The notes beneath the pieces are model-generated. The model was given only the letters and a program-made list of their open reading frames with translations, was not told where the DNA came from and ran no database searches. The translations under genes and the position numbers were made by a program. From assembly GCA_000155435.1 (NCBI GenBank), contig DS990263.1, positions 484,300 through 548,299 of the forward strand: a DNA stretch of 64,000 nt, written 5' to 3'. Of the stretch, positions 17,471-22,752 are shown one piece after another. Position 1 is the stretch's first letter; each line of letters starts with the position of its first letter. This DNA is from Clostridiales bacterium 1_7_47FAA (GTDB taxonomy: Bacteria; Bacillota; Clostridia; Lachnospirales; Lachnospiraceae).

Positions 17471-17629
17471 GTGTTCTCGGAAGTCAATGTGGTTGTTGAT
17501 TGGATATTCGCACAGTTATCGGTGTTTGTCCGTTTCCTTTGGAATGACTGCGCCTGGGTTGGGGTACTGGTCATATCACTTCCCTTAATCCGGCGGGTTA
17601 TTAATATATTCAAACAAATTTTATCATGA
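17471..17629 (+). CDS. 52-residue phage membrane protein
   Basis: The frame is open from GTG 17462, which overlaps the upstream stop. GTG 17471 is preferred because GGGGGTAGG sits about 8 bases before it. The protein carries an amphipathic N-terminus, one helix (WVGVLVISLPLI) and a basic end (RRVINIFKQ). It is followed after a few bases by the AGGAGGT of the coat gene. It is probably a minor virion or assembly protein. Confidence 0.5.
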   Translation: MFSEVNVVVDWIFAQLSVFVRFLWNDCAWVGVLVISLPLIRRVINIFKQILS

Positions 17630-17645
17630 TAGGAGGTTGTTTTCT

Positions 17646-17924
17646 ATGTCGAAAGTTCGTTGTTTCTTACGGAAATACCGGGCTGTCCCCGTGACTGCTG
17701 TTTCGGTTGTTTCTATGTCCTTCCCTGCGTTTGCATCGGATGCTGATGCGCCTGGGATGACGTCCCTTCTCGGTTCCTTTACGGATGTGGCGGCCTGGAT
17801 GTGGGGCGAGATTGGTAAGTTGCTTACCTGGATTCTTGGTCAGCCCATCCTGCTCCTTGCAATGTCCCTGTTCTTCGTGGGTGCCATTGTATCATTCTTC
17901 ATCCGTGTGTTCCATTCTGTCTAG
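17646..17924 (+). CDS. Phage major coat protein precursor
   Basis: A 92-residue precursor. AGGAGGT lies 9 bases before ATG 17646; the upstream TTG at 17637 overlaps that site and is rejected. It has a basic N-region (KVRCFLRKYR), a hydrophobic core and a cleavage motif PAFA before SDADAPG. The mature protein of about 60 residues has an acidic start, a central helix and a long C-terminal membrane helix (PILLLAMSLFFVGAIVSFF) with a short basic end. This is the classical layout of a filamentous-phage pVIII-type coat protein. The last 80 bases are repeated almost exactly (78 of 80 by eye) in the next gene. Confidence 0.82.
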   Translation: MSKVRCFLRKYRAVPVTAVSVVSMSFPAFASDADAPGMTSLLGSFTDVAAWMWGEIGKLLTWILGQPILLLAMSLFFVGAIVSFFIRVFHSV

Positions 17925-17937
17925 GAGGTGATTTTTT

Positions 17938-18105
17938 ATGTCGGAACTTTTAAGTGCTTTTACCCAGGTTGCGGCCTGGATGTGGTCTGAGATTGGTTTA
18001 TTACTTGGCTGGATCCTGAACCAGCCCATCCTGCTCCTTGCAATGTCCCTGTTCTTCGTGGGTGCCATTGTATCGTTCTTCATCCGTGTGTTCCATTCGG
18101 TTTGA
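17938..18105 (+). CDS. Leaderless paralogue of the coat protein
   Basis: A 55-residue protein preceded by AGGAGGTG. It matches the mature part of the upstream coat protein (same AAWMWxEIG core and the same final 30 residues) but begins MSELLSAF without any signal peptide. The strong ribosome binding site and the preserved frame indicate that it is expressed. Without a leader it could still insert in the membrane through its C-terminal helix. It may be a second coat type, a cap protein, or a regulator of coat assembly. The near-identical 3' ends point to recent duplication or gene conversion. Confidence 0.75.
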   Translation: MSELLSAFTQVAAWMWSEIGLLLGWILNQPILLLAMSLFFVGAIVSFFIRVFHSV

Positions 18106-18159
18106 TGTGTCATGTTCCGGGGGTCTTACGGCCCCTGGATGAACTTTGGAGGTATTGCC

Positions 18160-18315
18160 ATGATTGATTTCCTGACGGCTTTTTCTGAAATATTCCTATA
18201 CCCGGTATCCCTTATGATGGATTATGAGAATCCCTTATATTATGGCATGATAGCTATATTGGTCACTGCTGGCATCGTGTCTGTGGTTAGGAGGTTGTTA
18301 TCTTGTATGTTTTAG
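18160..18315 (+). CDS. 51-residue phage membrane protein
   Basis: GGAGGT at about 18148-18153 precedes ATG 18160; the open frame back to 18112 has no such site. One transmembrane helix (about 27-42, MIAILVTAGIVSVV) is followed by a basic tail RRLLSCMF. The gene overlaps the start of the Zot gene by 13 bases, which suggests coupled translation. In other filamentous phages a small membrane protein precedes the assembly ATPase and may act with it. Confidence 0.55.
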   Translation: MIDFLTAFSEIFLYPVSLMMDYENPLYYGMIAILVTAGIVSVVRRLLSCMF

Positions 18316-19061
18316 GTGCCATCATTGTCCTTGCGTTCTGTGTGTTCATGTTCCTTGCTGTCCATGCGTACCGTTACCGCAATCCGTATAAGCTTTACAT
18401 GTGCTTTGGTAAGAAGGGTTCCGGCAAGACCACGCTAATGACGAAGCTTGCCCTCCAATATCAGAAAAAGGGCTGGAATGTGTATTGTGACAGGGAACTT
18501 CCTGGTTGTATCCAATTCAGGACGGAGGACTTTGGTTTATATCAGTTCCCTCCTGATTCCCTGATTCTGGTTGACGAGGTGGGGCTAGTCTGGGATAACA
18601 GGAATTATAAGAATTTCCCTGAACATGTGAAGGTGTATTTTAAATATCAGCGTCAGTATCGGCATGTGGTATACCTGTTCAGCCAGTCCTTTGATATCGA
18701 TAAGAAGATACGTGACCTGACCGACCATTTATATATCGTCCAGAACTGTTTCAACTGTTTCTCGATTGCCAGGCGTGTCACTAAATCCCTTACGGTTGTA
18801 CATGCGGATAAATCGGCCCAGGGTGAAAGCAAGATAGTGGATGATTATAACATTGATTCCCTTCTCCTCGCTCCTTTTGGTTCCGTCCGTGTTACCTATA
18901 TCCCTAAGTATGCAAGGTATTTTAAGAGTTTCAATCCTCCGGAACTTCCTTTATTTGAGGGTGTTCCCCTCCCTGCTCTGCCTGGACGTAGCAGGCGCCA
19001 GACGCTGGTCGGCGCAGCGAAGGAAAGGCAGGATATACTTCGTTTCTGGAAACGTCATTGA
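18303..19061 (+). CDS. Zot-family phage assembly ATPase (pI-like)
   Basis: A 252-residue protein with an N-terminal membrane helix (about 3-23), then a P-loop ATPase: Walker A GKKGSGKTTL (about 36-45) and Walker B LILVDEVGL (about 86-94), in the arrangement of the Zot/pI family. It drives extrusion and assembly of filamentous virions through the envelope. In most filamentous phages the helix follows the ATPase, while here it precedes it, an arrangement compatible with a Gram-positive envelope without a secretin. The start is TTG 18303 with AGGAGGT 7 bases upstream. The name Zot does not imply that this protein is a toxin. Best single marker of the prophage. Confidence 0.9.
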   Translation: MYVLGAIIVLAFCVFMFLAVHAYRYRNPYKLYMCFGKKGSGKTTLMTKLALQYQKKGWNVYCDRELPGCIQFRTEDFGLYQFPPDSLILVDEVGLVWDNRNYKNFPEHVKVYFKYQRQYRHVVYLFSQSFDIDKKIRDLTDHLYIVQNCFNCFSIARRVTKSLTVVHADKSAQGESKIVDDYNIDSLLLAPFGSVRVTYIPKYARYFKSFNPPELPLFEGVPLPALPGRSRRQTLVGAAKERQDILRFWKRH

Positions 19062-19083
19062 ATCATGTATGTAGGTTTCCTTG

Positions 19084-19200
19084 TTAGTCTGAATCATCTT
19101 TCATGCTCCTGTACATGGCCCTTATGATGATTAACAATATGAGGATTATGCACACGTGGGCTGTGTATTCCCACGTCAGTATCGTGTAGATAATCCGCAA
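19084..19200 (-). CDS. Possible small antisense membrane peptide after zot
   Basis: An open frame of 38 codons from TTG 19200 with one strong hydrophobic run (CIILILLIIIRAMY) and a charged end. No good ribosome binding site lies at the right distance, so expression is doubtful. The DNA also contains a hairpin (ACGTGGG 19154-19160 with CCCACGT 19170-19176) that could serve a phage DNA function such as packaging. Confidence 0.25.
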   Translation of the reverse strand: MRIIYTILTWEYTAHVCIILILLIIIRAMYRSMKDDSD

Positions 19201-19219
19201 AAAAATCGTCAAAAATATA

Positions 19220-19266
19220 CCCCCCCCCCCTGCAACTGTATGGAATTGCTGGGGAGGATGTTTTTT
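19220..19266. terminator. Bidirectional terminator between late genes and repressor, with a C11 tract
   Basis: CCCCTGCAA (19227-19235) pairs with TTGCTGGGG (19246-19254) with one mismatch. T6 follows on the + strand (19261-19266), and on the - strand the stem is followed by a stretch ending in TTTTT. It ends the late operon and the convergent repressor gene. The left arm sits inside a run of 11 C (19220-19230), which may vary in length. Confidence 0.7.
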
Positions 19267-19546
19267 ACATGGTTATATTACCTTTTATGTCTCCTACTAT
19301 CACTTTTCCTTTGTTGTCCCCTACTATGACACCGTTGCTGTTTTGGGTGTGGATACTCTTCTCTCCTGTCCTTTCCATATCCCTTGCTATCAGGTCATTT
19401 ACATAAGCGTTCAGGGACTTATATCCTTTTGCTTTCCAGTGCGCTTCTATTACTGTTTTCTGGCCTTTGGGTACATTAAATATACATCTGTCATAATTTT
19501 CTTTTGCGTATTGATTATCATACTTTTGTTTGTTAAAATCTCCCAT
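19265..19546 (-). CDS. Ribbon-helix-helix (Arc-like) phage repressor candidate
   Basis: A 93-residue protein read leftwards, opposite to the other phage genes. The part DRCIFNVPKGQKTVIEAHWK...SLNAYVNDLIARDM fits a short beta strand and two helices of the Arc/MetJ fold. The C-terminal 30 residues are unusual, with two near-repeats VIVGDNKGKVIVGDIKGN. ATG 19546 is chosen because AGAGGA precedes it; the GTG at 19564 lies inside an operator. Three palindromic sites upstream suit autoregulation and control of the divergent early genes. Its position between the late and early operons is that of an immunity repressor. The DNA-binding role is inferred. Confidence 0.7.
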   Translation of the reverse strand: MGDFNKQKYDNQYAKENYDRCIFNVPKGQKTVIEAHWKAKGYKSLNAYVNDLIARDMERTGEKSIHTQNSNGVIVGDNKGKVIVGDIKGNITM

Positions 19547-19562
19547 TTTTGTATCCTCTTGC

Positions 19563-19637
19563 ACACTTTGTCACAAGTGTACAAAAAACCAATACACACT
19601 TTGTCACAAGTGTCTATATACACTATGTCACAAGTGT
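19563..19637. promoter_or_regulatory. Three palindromic operators in the divergent control region
   Basis: Three 18-bp sites of the form ACACTtTGTCACAAGTGT lie at 19563-19580, 19596-19613 and 19620-19637; the first two are identical and the third differs at one position. The first covers the upstream GTG and leader of the repressor gene, and the third abuts a possible -10 (TATACT, 19640-19645) for rightward early transcription. Half-sites ACACTT/AAGTGT are typical in size for ribbon-helix-helix dimers. Confidence 0.75.
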
Positions 19638-19744
19638 GCTATACTATAGTTACAAGATAGATATGGATTTTCACTAGACGGTCTGGTCTGATAATCCAAC
19701 CTAAGTATAACAAATGAATCAAGGTTTTGAAAGGGGAAAATGAT

Positions 19745-19918
19745 ATGACAAAGAAGGAAAAACAGGTTTTTCAGGAATATAGGGATTCGGCTAATAGTGA
19801 ATTGGCAAGGGCGTATAAATCTGGTGATTCTACTGCTATAGATAGGGCGCTTGATTGGTCTGTTCGTCTTACATGCCTTTTTGATGATTTAATTGACATA
19901 AATGAGCAAGGGGCCTAG
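19745..19918 (+). CDS. Small early phage protein
   Basis: A 57-residue, charged, mostly helical protein. AAAGGGGAAAA precedes ATG 19745; the open frame from 19727 lacks a proper site. It is the first gene rightward of the operators, the place for an early regulator. A short hairpin, AAGGGGC/GCCCCTT (19908-19924), overlaps the stop codon and may limit read-through or stabilise the message. No family recognised. Confidence 0.55.
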   Translation: MTKKEKQVFQEYRDSANSELARAYKSGDSTAIDRALDWSVRLTCLFDDLIDINEQGA

Positions 19919-19989
19919 CCCCTTCCCCTTTAAAGCTACTGCCCTTTTGGGTAACGGTCACAAGTCCGTGTAAAGGCTGAGTGGAGGTT

Positions 19990-20091
19990 TTAGGCAAGGT
20001 TTTGGATAAATGTAGCGATTGCTCCAATTAAGTAAATCATTGCATTGACTGCCATATTGATGCCTAAGAAAATATATTTTATTAAATCCAT
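19990..20091 (-). CDS. 33-residue hydrophobic peptide gene, antisense to the early operon
   Basis: ATG 20091 (- strand) is preceded by AAGGAGGTGAGAAC, one of the strongest ribosome binding sites in the element. The peptide MDLIKYIFLGINMAVNAMIY... is almost wholly hydrophobic and ends FIQNLA. Its own promoter is visible at 20228-20256. Hydrophobic peptides of this size include type I toxins, superinfection-exclusion factors and regulators of membrane proteins. Because its transcript is complementary to early phage RNA it could also act as an antisense regulator. The gene is too short for standard ORF calling. Confidence 0.6.
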   Translation of the reverse strand: MDLIKYIFLGINMAVNAMIYLIGAIATFIQNLA

Positions 20092-20227
20092 GTTCTCACC
20101 TCCTTGGTTTAATGTGGTATGTCATCTTCTGGTTTCTCTTGAACGATGTGTGCTCCATGTTCTTATCTTCATTGATGGTGTGATATGGCCTATATGGTGG
20201 GTGGGGTTTCTTTTTGGTGGTACATCT

Positions 20228-20282
20228 AGTATACCCCCTCCCATATCTGTAATCAATTACATATCTGTGACGATTGATTACA
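20228..20282 (-). promoter_or_regulatory. Leftward promoter with an inverted repeat
   Basis: Read on the - strand: -35 TTGATT (20251-20256), a 17-base spacer and -10 TATACT (20228-20233). It would express the 33-residue peptide at 20091. The -35 lies in a perfect inverted repeat, TGTAATCAAT (20248-20257) with ATTGATTACA (20273-20282), a likely operator or hairpin. The rest of the 20092-20419 gap holds a possible rightward promoter (TTGACG 20323-20328, AATACT 20345-20350) and a CCCAGG/CCTGGG hairpin around 20357-20382. Confidence 0.55.
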
Positions 20283-20419
20283 TTTTATTTAAGCGGTTTG
20301 TTTGTCAGTAGCTATTGAGAAATTGACGGTTGGATTTAGGCAGAAATACTGCCCTCCCAGGTTGATGCAAATGCCCTGGGCGGTACGTTGATAATAGAAT
20401 ATTGAAAGGAAGGTTTATT

Positions 20420-20665
20420 ATGAAAGTTAAAGTATTAGGTATTCAGTCTGTTGACTATGTTAGTCGTAAAACTGGTAATCCGGTAAAGGGGGTAACGCTT
20501 CATTCCTCTTTCAAGGATGCCCAGGTGGAAGGGGAATCTGTTTCTTCTATCTTTGTTAGTGACAACCTGAACATTAAGGCTGTTGCTGAGATTCGTCCGG
20601 GTATGTTGGTTGACGTTGAATACAATAACCGTGGTTATGTGTGTGACTTGGCAATCTGTAAATAA
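20420..20665 (+). CDS. Candidate phage ssDNA-binding protein (pV-like)
   Basis: An 81-residue, beta-rich protein: KVKVLGIQSVDYVSRKTGNPVKG at the start has been shortened here to its pattern of alternating hydrophobic residues around VDYVSRKTGNPVKG, which resembles OB-fold ssDNA-binding proteins. AAAGGAAGG lies about 8 bases before ATG 20420. It stands directly before the origin region and rep, as the ssDNA-binding gene does in many filamentous phages. It would coat the single-stranded genome and switch replication to virion production. The assignment is by size, position and predicted fold. Confidence 0.55.
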   Translation: MKVKVLGIQSVDYVSRKTGNPVKGVTLHSSFKDAQVEGESVSSIFVSDNLNIKAVAEIRPGMLVDVEYNNRGYVCDLAICK

Positions 20666-20689
20666 CAGTGTTCCGTACTCTCTTTTTTT

Positions 20690-20872
20690 ATGGCCGGGTA
20701 TTTCTCTGTGTCTTATCCGGCCATTCCTTAGTGGGGTAATCCCACATTCCCTTGTCTGCTCTCAGTGCCAGGCCATCTAGTGGTTTTGATTCGTCATTAC
20801 GTGGAATACCTACGTTCTGCCATTTCCCTGCTAGGGATGGCTTGTAAAACCCCCGTAGGGTAATACGGGGGT
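20690..20872. other. Hairpin-rich region, probable rolling-circle replication origin
   Basis: Between the ssDNA-binding gene and rep lie several stem-loops: ATGGCCGGGTA (20690-20700) with TATCCGGCCAT (20714-20724); GTGGG/CCCAC (20731-20745); an imperfect CCAT-CCCT/AGGG-ATGG stem around 20819-20839; and a perfect 9-bp stem ACCCCCGTA (20849-20857) with TACGGGGGT (20864-20872), 23 bases before rep. There is no gene here. Rep proteins of this type nick at or near such hairpins. The nick site itself is not identified. Confidence 0.55.
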
Positions 20873-20894
20873 ACTAAATACAGTGGAGGTCGGG

Positions 20895-21941
20895 ATGGAA
20901 GGAAACTTAATAACCCTGGATAATGGGTTGATTGTATCCGTTGACTGGTTGTCCTTTACGGTCATGTCAACGGCTGATGTTGTGGACGTGCTGGATATGT
21001 TCGGCTACGTGATGGAGGATTTCACACGGATGCCGAGGGGCGCGCGTGGCTATAAGACCATGTTCCGGCTCAATGGCTACTCGCTCAGCGTGCTGTGCGA
21101 TGGCAACCCGGACATGGGTATACATATTGATGTGGCTGGCTCCGCCATCGGCGAACTGGTCCGTAGCTTTTCGGAAACTTTGAAAGTGGATACCCCCTTC
21201 GGTGAGGGGTATGATATAGATTTTGACAGTACCTTCATGGTGGCTCTCCTGGAACGCATACGGGATAATGGTCATGTTACCAGGATTGATGTGGCGATTG
21301 ATGATATCGGCTGTAATTATTTTACCACGGATGATGTGTGCGGCCTGTATGGGAATACCCAGATTGTCTCAAAATTCCGCAACATGCGTAATGTCGTGGA
21401 ATCCGAAGTCTCAGGTAAGAAAACAGGCCATACGGTATACTTCGGTAGCCGTACAAGTGACATATTTTTGAGGGTATACGATAAGCAGTTGGAACGCAAT
21501 CGTAAGCTGTCCGCATCCGGTACCCATATTGATAATCCTTGGGTACGCTGGGAACTGGAACTTAAGAATGACCGGGCGGTCAGTGTATCCAGGATGCTTA
21601 CATCCGGTATCCCCCTGGGTGCTGTAGCGGTTGGTGTCCTTGGACATTATATGCGCATGATTGAACTTGACGATATCAACCGTTCAAGGTGTTCTACGCA
21701 TTCCGTTTGGGCTGATTTCATGGATGGGATATCGTCACTCAAGATAACTGTCCCAAAGTATGAAAAGACTATGGACGAGAAAAAGACCTGGATAAAAAGA
21801 CAGGTCATGCCCACTCTCGCCGCTGTCATCCTGGCTGATGGTGGAAGTCTTGAATTTGTAGAGGATAATCTGGAAAATGGTCTGAACCGTATGAATAAAT
21901 CATTGTACAATATGGCAATGGCTGAATGTATGGGGGGTTGA
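20895..21941 (+). CDS. Rolling-circle replication initiator (Rep_trans type)
   Basis: A 348-residue protein resembling phage/plasmid replication initiators of the Rep_trans superfamily: SVDWLSFT near the N-terminus, HVTRIDVAIDDIG (about 133-145) with acidic residues for metal binding, and SDIFLRVYDKQLE (about 194-206) with the candidate nicking tyrosine in RVYDKQ. It would nick the double-stranded form and start single-strand synthesis. ATG 20895 follows GGAGGT at a short spacing of 4 bases; GTG 20883 upstream overlaps that site. The hairpin origin lies just upstream. A confident core gene of the element. Confidence 0.85.
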   Translation: MEGNLITLDNGLIVSVDWLSFTVMSTADVVDVLDMFGYVMEDFTRMPRGARGYKTMFRLNGYSLSVLCDGNPDMGIHIDVAGSAIGELVRSFSETLKVDTPFGEGYDIDFDSTFMVALLERIRDNGHVTRIDVAIDDIGCNYFTTDDVCGLYGNTQIVSKFRNMRNVVESEVSGKKTGHTVYFGSRTSDIFLRVYDKQLERNRKLSASGTHIDNPWVRWELELKNDRAVSVSRMLTSGIPLGAVAVGVLGHYMRMIELDDINRSRCSTHSVWADFMDGISSLKITVPKYEKTMDEKKTWIKRQVMPTLAAVILADGGSLEFVEDNLENGLNRMNKSLYNMAMAECMGG

Positions 21942-21945
21942 CTGT

Positions 21946-22134
21946 ATGCCGCTTGATATGGTGCTTACTGGTCTGAACTATATAGGCCAGATATCGATTA
22001 GAAAACGTCTGCTGGGTGGTGGTATTGATTACCTGGGTGGTGGTCTTGCTCAATCCTGCATTAAGCGTTTTGGTAACAATGATGTTAAGGAATCTTATGT
22101 TTTTGATGGTATCCTGATAATATTTGTAGATTGA
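21946..22134 (+). CDS. Small protein at the right end of the phage genome
   Basis: A 62-residue open frame starting 4 bases after rep, with GGGGGGTT just upstream. It is glycine-rich (LLGGGIDYLGGGL) with a basic patch (IRKRLL) and a hydrophobic end (ILIIFVD). It ends one base before the right attachment site. Part of its 3' end recurs, diverged, at the end of the mini-element (about 22480-22530), which shows that this region belongs to the phage terminus. Coding status is uncertain. Confidence 0.4.
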   Translation: MPLDMVLTGLNYIGQISIRKRLLGGGIDYLGGGLAQSCIKRFGNNDVKESYVFDGILIIFVD

Positions 22135-22135
22135 T

Positions 22136-22238
22136 AACTATTCGCTAAACTGCACTTTCACAACTAATGTCCGTCCCACTCATTCAACATTCGTGGGCCG
22201 TCAATTACTCGTGAAAGTGACCACTTTAACGAATAGTT
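22136..22238. other. Right attachment site of the prophage: two inverted dif-like sites
   Basis: Outer arms AACTATTCG (22136-22144) and CGAATAGTT (22230-22238) frame 103 bp. Each arm continues inward as a full site: the left one reads on through CTAAACTGCACTTTCACAA, and the right one, on the other strand, through TTAAAGTGGTCACTTTCAC. Folded as single-stranded DNA the two halves pair into one double-stranded recombination site with a small bulge and a loop of about 30 nt. This is the geometry known for attP of CTX-phi. Confidence 0.7.
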
Positions 22239-22312
22239 AGTGGAAATCTATGTTATCTATCAGATATCTGTATTGAATCCATTATGAAAAATTTACTAAA
22301 GGTTGTGTCTGT

Positions 22313-22494
22313 ATGTCCGTTGAGTCCTCTTCTGACGCTGGTTAGATGTTATTGCGCTACAGGAACTTCTGGATGATTACGAATGGCAACTGATACAATC
22401 GGAATCATTGGATACATCCTCAGTTGATAATGCCCAGTATCTATCAGACTGCCCAGAACACGTCTCTGATATTGTACAGAATCTTATGTTTTAG
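22313..22494 (+). pseudogene. Broken small ORF in the mini-element
   Basis: ATG 22313 after AAAGG opens MSVESSSDAG and stops. In another frame the sequence continues as an acidic peptide (LDVIALQELLDDYEWQLIQ...) to a stop at 22494. One frameshift near 22342 would join them into a protein of about 60 residues. No family recognised. Confidence 0.4.
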
Positions 22495-22530
22495 ATGGTA
22501 CCCTATAATACTTGTAATTTGTAGATTGAA

Positions 22531-22627
22531 AACTATTCGTTAAACCGAACCTTTGCAAACAATGGTCCCACTCATAGTCATTCCTGGGCCGTCAATTATT
22601 TGCAATATGGAACTTTAACGAATAGTT
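22531..22627. other. Third attachment site: two inverted dif-like sites
   Basis: Outer arms AACTATTCGTTAAA (22531-22544) and TTTAACGAATAGTT (22614-22627) are perfect inverted copies. The inner arms TTGCAAACAAT and ATTATTTGCAA (about 22553-22604) also pair. The same folded design as at 22136 is seen, but the inner arm has a different sequence (TTGCAAA instead of CACTTTCAC), so this end descends from a different phage lineage. It marks the right border with the chromosome. Confidence 0.65.
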
Positions 22628-22752
22628 AACGTAATAGTTAACGCGAAAAAGGTGTATGGAAACACTTTCTTGTATGTTCATTTCCTGTATTTCTTACTCC
22701 TTTATTCAGTTCCGCTCATTTTCGTTCCATTCACTCCATTCCGTTCCGTCCT

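Larger units (their letters stand above)
14663..22238 (+). mobile_element. Filamentous phage (inovirus) prophage, about 7.5 kb
   Basis: A compact prophage with the hallmarks of Inoviridae: a Zot-family assembly ATPase, small single-helix membrane proteins in a tight run, a coat protein with a signal peptide, secreted proteins anchored at the C-terminus that suit receptor binding, and a rolling-circle Rep. No integrase, terminase, portal or lysis genes are present. Late genes (14777-19061) and early genes (19745-22134) are separated by a terminator and a divergent repressor. T-ending codons are much more frequent than in neighbouring genes, as expected for acquired DNA. The ends are recombination sites of dif-like design, so host Xer proteins probably inserted it. 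The size agrees with known filamentous phages. Confidence 0.9.
22239..22627 (+). mobile_element. Mini-element: deleted second phage copy or satellite between two attachment sites
   Basis: From the prophage end, a further unit of about 390 bp begins with a copy of the phage left end (compare 22239-22285 with 14697-14745: TAGTGGAAA, CTATC-AGAT, TTGAATCCATTA) and ends with a copy of the phage right end (GTAGATTGA before the next site; compare 22085-22135). Between them lies one broken small ORF. It is bounded on the right by the third attachment site. It is therefore a tandem copy with nearly all genes lost, or a very small satellite that moves with phage help. Confidence 0.65.

Noticed and set aside
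18303-19061. Zot as an enterotoxin
   Set aside because: The Zot domain is the general assembly ATPase of filamentous phages. No toxin peptide region or toxin genes such as ctxAB are present.
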